Notes under the pieces: model-generated
The model's input: only the letters and a program-made list of their open reading frames with translations
What the model was told of the DNA's origin: nothing
Databases searched by the model: none
Assembly: GCA_015068165.1 (NCBI GenBank)
Contig: SVKZ01000011.1
Coordinates: 1-35,009, forward strand
Length of the DNA: 35,009 nt
Origin: Oscillospiraceae bacterium
GTDB taxonomy: Bacteria > Bacillota > Clostridia > Oscillospirales > Oscillospiraceae
Direction: 5' to 3'
Program-made: the position numbers and the translations under genes
Part shown: positions 1 to 5,661 of the stretch, one piece after another
How positions within the stretch are numbered: the stretch's first letter is position 1
Layout: every line of letters begins with the position of its first letter

Positions 1-19
1 CCAGCTGAGCTACTGGCGC
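1..19 (-). tRNA. 5' end of a tRNA, cut by the window edge
   Basis: Read on the minus strand, a seven-base acceptor arm (GCGCCAG) is followed by TAGCTCAGCTGG, the usual start of a bacterial tRNA D-arm. The anticodon lies outside the window. The acceptor sequence resembles some Firmicutes tRNA-Arg genes, but that identity is only a guess. It lies five bases downstream of tRNA-Gly on the same strand, so the two are probably co-transcribed. Confidence 0.6.
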
Positions 20-24
20 ATCTA

Positions 25-98
25 TGGAGCGGGTGACGGGAATCGGACCCGCGTATCCAGCTTGGAAGGCTGGTGTTCTACCATTGAACTACACCCGC
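25..98 (-). tRNA. tRNA-Gly (anticodon TCC)
   Basis: The minus strand shows a complete cloverleaf: acceptor GCGGGTG paired with the 3' arm, D-arm, anticodon loop CTTCCAA (anticodon TCC, reading GGA and GGG), a T-arm with GTTCGAnTCC-type loop, and an encoded 3' CCA. Length is 74 nt with CCA. A consensus promoter lies just upstream and a second tRNA follows. Confidence 0.95.
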
Positions 99-118
99 AA
101 ATCCTGTTCAGCCATAGG

Positions 119-147
119 ATTTTAGCATAAGAAACCGCCTGTGTCAA
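119..147 (-). promoter_or_regulatory. Sigma-A promoter of the tRNA-Gly operon
   Basis: On the minus strand TTGACA (142-147) is separated by exactly 17 bp from TAAAAT (119-124), placing the transcription start a few bases before the tRNA. The -35 box overlaps the stop codon of the upstream HAD gene (TGA, 144-146), so the tRNAs have their own promoter embedded in the end of the preceding gene. Confidence 0.8.
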
Positions 148-995
148 GGCTTTCTTTGCAGAATCTCCGGGATTTTTTCATAAATTACATCGGCAACCGC
201 TCCCGCATCGCAAGGACACACATTTGGGAATCGGTCTGCCACCACACCGTCTGCAGGGCAGAAGGCATAATCCGCACCGCTGAGCATTGTCAAATCATTT
301 TCCGCATCTCCAACACAGACCAGGATTTTCTTTCCCAATCTTTCCTGCAGCTCCCGGGCTGCCCGAAGCTTGGAAACACCCTTTGCGTGAATATCCACCA
401 GCTTATCGCAAGCCCGGAACACATCCACTTTATCCCCATAGAGCCGGTTGATGGTTTCCTCCACCCGGTCAAAATAGGAAAATTCCTCTTTTGTTCCCTG
501 ATAGAGACCCGAAACGGTACAGCTTTCCGTTTCGCCAAAGAGGGTAAACTTCAAAAACGGGCCCATATCCTGCCCGTGTTCCGCCCGGGCATAATCCCAG
601 CCCATATTTTGATAGTAGTTTTCCGCATTCGTCGGGGTGTTCACAAAATAATGGGTATCTGTTGCCTGCACCTCCAGTGTCAGGTCCGGAAACAGCTCCG
701 TCATCTTGTCAAGGGTTTCCCAAACAGGCAAATCAATCTCGTGGCAGTTCACAAGCTTTCCATTTTCCCAGGCCGCGCTGCCATTATAAAGCAGAAGCGG
801 CGCATTCACCGGCACATCCATATGGGCCTTCATCGTGTTGGTACTGCGGCCGGTGTTAATGGTAAATGTTCCGCCGTTTTCTATAAAATAGCGGATCGCA
901 TCTATGTTTCGCTGGGGGATTTTTCCCGCCATATCGGTAAGTGTACGGTCAAAATCCACCGTTAAAAGCACATCGGAATACATTTTTTCACTCAT
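144..995 (-). CDS. HAD-superfamily phosphatase, Cof-like
   Basis: This is a 283-residue protein of the haloacid dehalogenase superfamily, Cof/type IIB group, which are cytosolic phosphatases acting on sugar phosphates, nucleotides or cofactors. The N-terminus carries the catalytic DFDRT motif (nucleophile Asp14, acid/base Asp16), a Thr/Gly/Arg segment (INTGR) follows as motif II, and a C-terminal GDAENDLTM segment supplies the Mg-binding acidic residues. The region between matches the alpha/beta cap of this subfamily. The substrate cannot be read from sequence. Its start overlaps the end of rluD by eight bases, so it is the last gene of an lspA-rluD-HAD unit. An internal ATG at codon 5 is a possible alternative start, because neither start has a strong ribosome site. 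Confidence 0.9.
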   Translation of the reverse strand: MSEKMYSDVLLTVDFDRTLTDMAGKIPQRNIDAIRYFIENGGTFTINTGRSTNTMKAHMDVPVNAPLLLYNGSAAWENGKLVNCHEIDLPVWETLDKMTELFPDLTLEVQATDTHYFVNTPTNAENYYQNMGWDYARAEHGQDMGPFLKFTLFGETESCTVSGLYQGTKEEFSYFDRVEETINRLYGDKVDVFRACDKLVDIHAKGVSKLRAARELQERLGKKILVCVGDAENDLTMLSGADYAFCPADGVVADRFPNVCPCDAGAVADVIYEKIPEILQRKP

Positions 996-1905
996 CCAAA
1001 GAAAATCTCTTTTCTAAAATTTCCAAAACCTCCCGGAAATATTCCGGCAGGTCAGCACTTACAATTACAGCCTGTTGATCCCGGGGGTGTCGGAAGCAAA
1101 GAACGCCTGCGTGAAGCACCTGACTGTCCTGCCCCAGCTCCGGCTTTTTTCTGCCGTAAACCATATCTCCCAGGATAGGATGTCCGATAGATGCCATATG
1201 CACCCGAATTTGATGGGTGCGGCCCGTTTCCAAATGGCAGCGGATATGGGTATAGCCCCGGTACCGCTTTATAACCTCCCAATGGGTTACCGCATCTCTG
1301 CCTCCCCGGACGGCAACGGACATTTTCTTCCGGTCAGAGGGATGGCGGCCGATGGGCGCATCCACCGTTCCCTGATCTTCCTTAAAATTTCCGCAGACTA
1401 CCGCTTCATAAGTGCGCGCCATCGTGTGATCCTTTAACTGGGAAGCCAGGATCACGTGGGCAAAGTCGTTTTTCGCCACCGCCAAAAGTCCGGAAGTATC
1501 TTTATCAATTCTGTGGACAATGCCGGGGCGCAGTTCGCCGTTGATGCCGGAAAGCTGATCTCCCAGAGCATACATAAGACCATTGACCAGCGTATCGTCC
1601 TGATGCCCTGCCGCCGGGTGGACAACAAGCCCCTTGGGCTTGTTAATTACCAGCAAATCTTCATCCTCATAGACAATATGCAGGGGCATCTGCCGGGGCT
1701 GAATGTCCGTTTCCTTAGGCTCGGGGACGGTAAGGGAAATCTTCTGACCGACAGCTAAGCGGTCATTTTTCTTTCCCGGCTTGCCATCGAGCAAAACGCA
1801 GCCCTCTTCAATCAGCTTTTGGGCGCCGCTGCGGCTTAAATTCTCTGCGCTGCGGGCTAAAAAGGCATCCAGCCGTTCCCCGTCCATATCCGCAACTAAA
1901 ATCAT
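988..1905 (-). CDS. rluD: RluA/RluD-family 23S rRNA pseudouridine synthase
   Basis: This 305-residue enzyme converts specific uridines in large-subunit rRNA to pseudouridine. An N-terminal S4 RNA-binding domain (LDAFLARS... through VLLDGKPGKK) precedes the RluA catalytic domain with the signature HRIDKDTSGLL, whose Asp is the catalytic nucleophile, and the conserved GRTHQIRVH segment near the C-terminus. The chosen start at 1905 has GGAAGG a few bases upstream and overlaps the lspA stop as ATGA, indicating translational coupling. A TTG 15 bases earlier is less likely. lspA followed by an RluD-type gene is a frequent Firmicutes arrangement. The exact target positions (RluD or YlyB type) are inferred only at family level. 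Confidence 0.93.
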   Translation of the reverse strand: MILVADMDGERLDAFLARSAENLSRSGAQKLIEEGCVLLDGKPGKKNDRLAVGQKISLTVPEPKETDIQPRQMPLHIVYEDEDLLVINKPKGLVVHPAAGHQDDTLVNGLMYALGDQLSGINGELRPGIVHRIDKDTSGLLAVAKNDFAHVILASQLKDHTMARTYEAVVCGNFKEDQGTVDAPIGRHPSDRKKMSVAVRGGRDAVTHWEVIKRYRGYTHIRCHLETGRTHQIRVHMASIGHPILGDMVYGRKKPELGQDSQVLHAGVLCFRHPRDQQAVIVSADLPEYFREVLEILEKRFSLDE

Positions 1906-2375
1906 TTGTTTTCCTTCCAAAATTCGTTGTTAAACACGAGCAGATGAACCATCAGCAAAATGCAGCCACAAGTAATAAAGCAATCCGCCACATTAAAGAT
2001 AGGGAAATCCATAAATTCCAGCCGGATCATATCCACCACATACCCCATTCGGATGCGGTCGATCATATTGCCCAGCCCGCCGCCGAAAATTGCCACCACG
2101 CACCAACGTTCCAGGGTAGTTAAGCCGATTTTCTTTGTAACGAACTCAAAAACCATACCCGCTGCAAAAACCAGGAAAATCAGCACAAACAGCCAGATCA
2201 TTCCCTCCATTGCAGACCACGCAGCACCGGTATTTTGGGTATAAGTCAGGCTAAACAGGCCGGGAATAGCCTCTACACGGCCAAACAGGGGGATATTTTC
2301 CTGAACCAGCCATTTGGTCCACTGGTCCAGCCCCACAATGCCGCCGGCAAACAAGAGCATAAAAAGGTATTGCAT
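1902..2375 (-). CDS. lspA: Lipoprotein signal peptidase (signal peptidase II)
   Basis: LspA is the membrane aspartic protease that cleaves the signal peptide of diacylglyceryl-prolipoproteins. The 157-residue protein has four hydrophobic segments, an early DQWTK motif, an NTGAAWS segment, and the catalytic aspartates in GNMIDR (Asp106) and NVAD (Asp131). The start at 2375 is preceded by GGAGG at good spacing and gives the standard N-terminus; longer in-frame extensions lack support. It leads an operon with rluD and a HAD phosphatase, driven by the promoter at 2407-2435. Confidence 0.95.
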   Translation of the reverse strand: MQYLFMLLFAGGIVGLDQWTKWLVQENIPLFGRVEAIPGLFSLTYTQNTGAAWSAMEGMIWLFVLIFLVFAAGMVFEFVTKKIGLTTLERWCVVAIFGGGLGNMIDRIRMGYVVDMIRLEFMDFPIFNVADCFITCGCILLMVHLLVFNNEFWKENK

Positions 2376-2406
2376 ACCATTTCCTCCAGAGTACAATATC
2401 TTTATT

Positions 2407-2435
2407 ATTCTAACATTTCCTGCATAGTATGTCAA
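2407..2435 (-). promoter_or_regulatory. Sigma-A promoter of lspA-rluD-HAD
   Basis: The minus strand has TTGACA (2430-2435), a 17-bp spacer and TAGAAT (2407-2412), about 30 bp upstream of the lspA start. Only one base of the -10 box departs from consensus. Confidence 0.8.
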
Positions 2436-2448
2436 ATCAATTAACAAT

Positions 2449-2476
2449 TGTAGGGGACGGGTTTCCCGTCCCGTCG
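2449..2476. repeat. TGTAGGG-type palindromic repeat unit
   Basis: A unit starting TGTAGGGG and containing the hairpin GACGGG-TTT-CCCGTC. It shares the TGTAGGG end with the element at 2500-2636 and with the units at 28797 and 28974, but has a different palindromic core. It lies 23 bp upstream of the next element. Confidence 0.65.
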
Positions 2477-2499
2477 AAACCGCACTTTCGTAAGATATT

Positions 2500-2636
2500 G
2501 TAGGGCGGGGGCTTGCTCCCGCCGCTGAAAATCAATAGGTTCTCGGATTTTACATAAGCAGATCAATCTGCCCGTCGCTTACGGCAATTTTGTTTTGTAT
2601 TGCAAATCGAACGGCGGGAGCAAGCCCCCGCCCTAC
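2500..2636. repeat. MITE-like element with 25-bp perfect terminal inverted repeats
   Basis: GTAGGGCGGGGGCTTGCTCC plus CGCCG (2500-2524) is repeated as an exact inverted copy at 2612-2636. The 87 bp between them contains no open frame. Each arm is itself partly palindromic (GGGAGCAAGCCCCC). The size, perfect terminal repeats and lack of coding capacity fit a non-autonomous mobile element or a paired repetitive extragenic palindrome. It fills the gap between lspA and the PTS-type gene. Mobility itself is inferred. Confidence 0.7.
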
Positions 2637-2648
2637 GATATAAATGAT

Positions 2649-3689
2649 TTACAAATCCAGTTTCAGATCATTTTCCTTGATCCAGCCCCATTTGCGCAGC
2701 GGCAGGGAAATCAACCAGGTAAGAACAGCAGGCAGAACAAAGCAAATCAGGATAAGTCCCAGCCAATCCATCGCCGTAACCGTTTTATCCGCCCAGCCGG
2801 TAATCACACCGATCTGTCCCACGAAGCCGCAAGTACCCATACCGGAGGAAACCGGCGCGCCGTTCATTTCTAACTTAAAAAGGCAGGTGGCTATCGGGCC
2901 CGTGATGGCAGAAGCCAATATAGGCGGAATCCAGATCTTGGGATTTTTGATGATGTTAGGCATCTGCAGCATACTGGTGCCGATACCCTGTGCGACTAAG
3001 CCGCCCCAGCGGTTTTCCCGGAAGCTCATCACCGCAAAGCCCACCATTTGAGCGCAGCAGCCCGCCACCGCCGCACCGCCGGCAAGGCCGGTAAGACCCA
3101 AAGCCGCACAAATTGCTGCAGAGCTAATAGGCAGTGTCAGCGCAACGCCCACAACCACAGATACCAAAATACCCATAAGCAACGGTTGCAGCTCTGTTGC
3201 CCATTTGATAAAATTGCCCACCGCTGCAGCCGCCTGACCGATGGGTGCGGCAATCAGTGCCGCAAGACCCACACCTATAAGAATGGTCGTCAGCGGTGTA
3301 ACCAAAATATCCACTTTTGTCTCTTTGGACACGGCTTTGCCAAATTCTGCCGCCACAATCGCAATAATCAGTACTGCCAGTGGGCCGCCTGCGCCGCCTA
3401 AGGAGTTAGCCGCATAGCCAACCGTAGCAAGCGAGAACAGCACCAATGCCGGGGCTTTTAGCGCATAGCCGATGGCAACTGCCATTGCCGCGCCGGACAT
3501 AGCCGAGGCAAAATCGCCCACATCTACCAAAAAGGGTAGATTCAGCTGCTGTCCTAAGGTTTTGACGATCGTACCTACCAGCAGTGAGCAAAATAAGCCC
3601 TGTGCCATAGCGCCCAGGGCATCAATGCCGTAGCGTCTGGCGGAAAATACGATGTCTTTGCGTTTGAGGAATTCCTTGATTTTTGCCAA
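2649..3689 (-). CDS. PTS_EIIC_2-type membrane transporter
   Basis: This roughly 346-residue polytopic membrane protein has about nine to ten hydrophobic helices rich in Gly and Ala and lacks EIIA or EIIB domains. Its N-terminus (EFLKRKDIVFSARRYGIDALGAMAQGLF) and late motifs (GIGTSMLQMPNIIKNPKIWIPP; APVSSGMGTCGFVGQIG) match the PTS EIIC family PF13303, whose substrates are poorly known. I favour the TTG start at 3689, which gives MAKIKEFLKRKD; a GTG at 3698 is the alternative. No strong Shine-Dalgarno precedes either, and both lie in an inverted repeat that could hide the initiation region. It is a single-gene unit with its own promoter and a long structured leader, suggesting control by an RNA switch. 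Confidence 0.85.
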   Translation of the reverse strand: MAKIKEFLKRKDIVFSARRYGIDALGAMAQGLFCSLLVGTIVKTLGQQLNLPFLVDVGDFASAMSGAAMAVAIGYALKAPALVLFSLATVGYAANSLGGAGGPLAVLIIAIVAAEFGKAVSKETKVDILVTPLTTILIGVGLAALIAAPIGQAAAAVGNFIKWATELQPLLMGILVSVVVGVALTLPISSAAICAALGLTGLAGGAAVAGCCAQMVGFAVMSFRENRWGGLVAQGIGTSMLQMPNIIKNPKIWIPPILASAITGPIATCLFKLEMNGAPVSSGMGTCGFVGQIGVITGWADKTVTAMDWLGLILICFVLPAVLTWLISLPLRKWGWIKENDLKLDL

Positions 3690-3691
3690 AA

Positions 3692-3885
3692 TAATCACTT
3701 CTTTCTTAAAAATAAGCCGATTGCGGGAAGAAGTGATGCGTCCTTATGTAGACCCTATGCACCCGAAGCGTTCTTTGCGGCAGTTTCTTCCTTTGCCACG
3801 GAGCCGCCTGGTACCTTTGGTGCCGGGCTTTCCTCACAGCCTCTGAAAAGAAAACCCTTTGCCCAAACTTCGCAATCGGTAACAA
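3692..3885 (-). ncRNA. Structured 5' leader, candidate riboswitch for the PTS_EIIC_2 gene
   Basis: Between the promoter and the coding region is about 190 nt of leader. A nine-base sequence near its 5' end (CCGATTGCG, minus strand, about 3872-3880) pairs perfectly with CGCAATCGG near its 3' end (3717-3725), closing a domain of about 140 nt containing GC-rich inner helices such as GGCGG/CTGCC. Just outside, ATCACTTCTT (3730-3739) is an exact inverted match to AAGAAGTGAT (about 3693-3703 region) at the initiation region. The closing helix 3' strand lies in the loop of that second hairpin and the CTTCTT tract can serve either, so the two folds may compete. I did not recognise a known riboswitch class. 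Confidence 0.5.
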
Positions 3886-3892
3886 TATACTT

Positions 3893-3921
3893 ATTATAGT
3901 TTTCTTCTTCCCTTTTGTCAA
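3893..3921 (-). promoter_or_regulatory. Perfect consensus sigma-A promoter for the PTS_EIIC_2 gene
   Basis: TTGACA (3916-3921), 17 bp, TATAAT (3893-3898) on the minus strand: both hexamers and the spacing are exact consensus. Transcription would start near 3886, about 195 nt before the start codon. Confidence 0.9.
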
Positions 3922-4078
3922 CTGCTGCACAATAAGTATATATGGAAAGGCATCAGCCTGCCCTGCCGGAATTACACCGGAGCTACCCAATGATAGAGCC
4001 ATTACTTATGGGCTATGGCTTATTAGAAAGGAGGACATTATGTCCCGTGTGTATACAAAAGGGAATACACGCCCCTGT

Positions 4079-4153
4079 TGGTGGATCATCCAGGGGTCGA
4101 ACCTGGAACGAACCGGTTATGAGCCGGCGGCTCTGCCTTTGAGCTAATGAACC
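4079..4153 (-). tRNA. tRNA with CAT anticodon (Met or lysidine-Ile), one acceptor mismatch
   Basis: The minus strand gives a full cloverleaf: acceptor GGTTCAT, D-arm GCTC/GAGC, anticodon loop CTCATAA, T-arm CCAGG-TTCGACC-CCTGG and encoded CCA. Acceptor pair 3:70 is a U-U mismatch (GGTTCAT against ATGATCC), whereas every other pair forms. A one-base change to ATGAACC would restore it. It lies beside the phage remnant, so it may be a phage-borne tRNA in early decay. The CAT anticodon alone does not separate elongator Met from Ile2. Confidence 0.75.
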
Positions 4154-4166
4154 GTTTATCATTGCA

Positions 4167-4196
4167 CAAAAAAGGAGAGGGCTTTTGTCCCTCTCC
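4167..4196 (-). terminator. Rho-independent terminator upstream of the CAT tRNA
   Basis: An eight-base-pair stem, GGAGAGGG paired with CCCTCTCC around a seven-base loop, is followed on the minus strand by six T residues. It is the second of two terminators in tandem that insulate the CAT tRNA from transcription through the phage remnant. Confidence 0.85.
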
Positions 4197-4213
4197 TAAG
4201 TATAAAACTAACT

Positions 4214-4242
4214 AAAAAAGGGACGCATTTCTGCATCCCTTT
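4214..4242 (-). terminator. Rho-independent terminator after the phage-remnant genes
   Basis: On the minus strand AAAGGGA..GCA pairs with TGC..TCCCTTT around a short loop, with one internal mismatch, and a TTTTTT run follows. It begins directly after the tRNA-like sequence, as expected for the end of that transcript. Confidence 0.8.
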
Positions 4243-4313
4243 GGCAAGCACCCGGATTTGCACCGGGACCGTGACCGCAGCCGTGTTCTCCTCGTCTTAA
4301 ACTATCACTTACC
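4242..4313 (-). other. tRNA-like sequence, probably a decayed phage tRNA
   Basis: The minus strand has a seven-base acceptor match (GGTAAGT with GCTTGCC, using G-U pairs), a possible D-stem (GTTT/GAAC) and a clear T-arm (CCCGG, seven-base loop TGCAAAT, CCGGG). No convincing anticodon stem forms in the middle, and the T-loop lacks the standard TTC. The 5' arm overlaps the last codons and stop of the gene at 4305-4694. It could be a tRNA pseudogene or a tRNA-derived attachment site. A terminator follows immediately. Confidence 0.4.
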
Positions 4314-4694
4314 AATATGGTTGTACCATATTTTCTTCACTCTGTCAACCATCTGCTTTTCTTCGGGCGTTAAATTCGAGGCACCTTTAGGTCCATCATT
4401 CTCAGCGTGTTCGTATCCATGGTGTGTATGGGGCTTCATCCCTTCGTGAGGGTGATCAAGATTTATCTCCTTCGTGCGTTTATTTGCATTGTCAAAATAA
4501 ATCACCTTTAATAGTTCTTCCCCGCCAACAGTAACATAAACACGACCTCTTGTCATAGTTTCCATAAGCGTTTCAGATTGCCTGTTTACCTTGGTAACAA
4601 ACTTAATATTCCCATCTGTCAGTAACGTACGATACTGTGTCCCGTATTTATTGCCGGCTTTTGATATGCCGCTCGATGCGCCCCTACCGCCCAT
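4305..4694 (-). CDS. Phage-type protein resembling the C-terminal tail of MuF head proteins
   Basis: A 129-residue protein starting MGGRGASSG, a pattern I recognise at the C-terminal region of phage minor-head (MuF/SPP1 gp7-like) proteins and as a free-standing gene in Clostridia prophages. The C-terminal half is rich in His and acidic residues (LDHPHEGMKPHTHHGYEH) and ends with TPEEKQMVDRVKKIWYN. No catalytic role can be assigned, and the His cluster could bind metal. The start has GGGAGA just upstream and overlaps the DUF4417 stop by 11 bases, so the two are coupled. It appears complete although the phage around it is gone. Confidence 0.65.
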   Translation of the reverse strand: MGGRGASSGISKAGNKYGTQYRTLLTDGNIKFVTKVNRQSETLMETMTRGRVYVTVGGEELLKVIYFDNANKRTKEINLDHPHEGMKPHTHHGYEHAENDGPKGASNLTPEEKQMVDRVKKIWYNHIGK

Positions 4695-5457
4695 TTAATC
4701 TCCCACGCCCTTCTTTACCGTGTCTTTTGCGGTGTTTCTCCTGTACTGCTTCTGTAATATGGTTTTTATATTCAAAAACAGGTACTCCTTGGTAGTCATA
4801 TTCTACCGCTCCGCCATACAGGAGTATATTCGACGGTCTTACCGTTTTTATCATTTCATCCATGCCCTGCTGCCATATTTTTTGTGCATATTCGTTTCGC
4901 TTTACTCCTATGGTACTTACAGCAACTGTAGCCCCTTCTTCTATTCCATCAAAGCAAAAAGCGAATGTTTCCGGCTCGGCCCACGACACTGTGGGAATAA
5001 CCTCTATCCCGTGATCTTGGTAATACTGGCCTATTAGTCTGCTCCTGTATATGTTCCAGACCTTCATTGCCATAGGCATATCCAGATATAGCGAAAAGTC
5101 CGGGCTTAAAAAGCACTCATACCCCGCTATCGTTTCAATGTACGCATCCGGGTTATTCCAAAGCCGCGCAAACTGGTAGTCATCCACAAAGCAATGGATA
5201 CCCGCCCGCTTGTTTTTGCTGTTGAGGGCATAATTAAAACCTATTAAATCACTCGGTATAAAGCTGCTCTTTCGTATGATCGGCATTTCGTAGAAACCGG
5301 CACATCTGCTTGCGTCGAACATTTCCAGGTTGTACTGCCTGTTTGTCGCCTCTCTGTGCGTTTTCTTTTCCGGGGGTTCTTTCTCCGGCTCGTCCAGCTC
5401 CGGAATAACAAAGCCGTAATCCTCCATATCAAAGTCAAGGATACTCTCGATCTCCAT
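4684..5457 (-). CDS. DUF4417 domain protein from a phage remnant, 5' end possibly lost
   Basis: The protein of about 257 residues contains the DUF4417 domain (FIPSDLIGFNYAL through EYKNHITE), common in Firmicutes phages and plasmids and of unknown function. The first 45 residues are acidic and Pro/Glu-rich (ELDEPEKEPPEKK). No Shine-Dalgarno precedes the ATG at 5457, and the frame stays open for 13 more codons upstream, to a stop near 5499, with a related acidic sequence (NTDFDPDTLA). The true start may therefore have been removed at the right edge of the remnant. It is transcribed away from cooS and coupled to the MGGRGASSG gene. Confidence 0.65.
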   Translation of the reverse strand: MEIESILDFDMEDYGFVIPELDEPEKEPPEKKTHREATNRQYNLEMFDASRCAGFYEMPIIRKSSFIPSDLIGFNYALNSKNKRAGIHCFVDDYQFARLWNNPDAYIETIAGYECFLSPDFSLYLDMPMAMKVWNIYRSRLIGQYYQDHGIEVIPTVSWAEPETFAFCFDGIEEGATVAVSTIGVKRNEYAQKIWQQGMDEMIKTVRPSNILLYGGAVEYDYQGVPVFEYKNHITEAVQEKHRKRHGKEGRGRLNGR

Positions 5458-5554
5458 TGCCAGCGTATCCGGGTCAAAGTCCGTGTTCGTTGCCCGTTAT
5501 GAAATCCCCCCTCAGGGGATTTGCGAAAAGTGTTATTTTATAAGTAAATCGTAA

Positions 5555-5583
5555 TTGACTTTTGCGTCTAAACAGAGTAAAAT
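5555..5583 (+). promoter_or_regulatory. Sigma-A promoter of cooS-cooC-acsB
   Basis: TTGACT (5555-5560), a 17-bp spacer and TAAAAT (5578-5583). Each box differs from consensus by one base. Transcription would start near 5590, leaving a leader of about 70 nt ahead of the strong AGGAGG at 5648-5653. Confidence 0.75.
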
Positions 5584-5661
5584 AATACTGATATATTATG
5601 TACTTGTATGCTCTTTTGCCAAAAGTACAATCATTATACTTAAATATAGGAGGAAATCACA

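Noticed and set aside
3692-3885. RNase P RNA or other housekeeping RNA in the PTS leader
   Set aside because: GAGGAAAG(C/T)CC recalls part of RNase P RNA, but the rest of the conserved core and the length are absent, and it is positioned as a 5' leader.
4040-4147. 35-codon plus-strand frame starting after AAAGGAGGACATT
   Set aside because: The ribosome site is good, but most of the frame is the antisense of the CAT tRNA. It might be the torn 5' end of a phage gene, so I did not list it as a gene.
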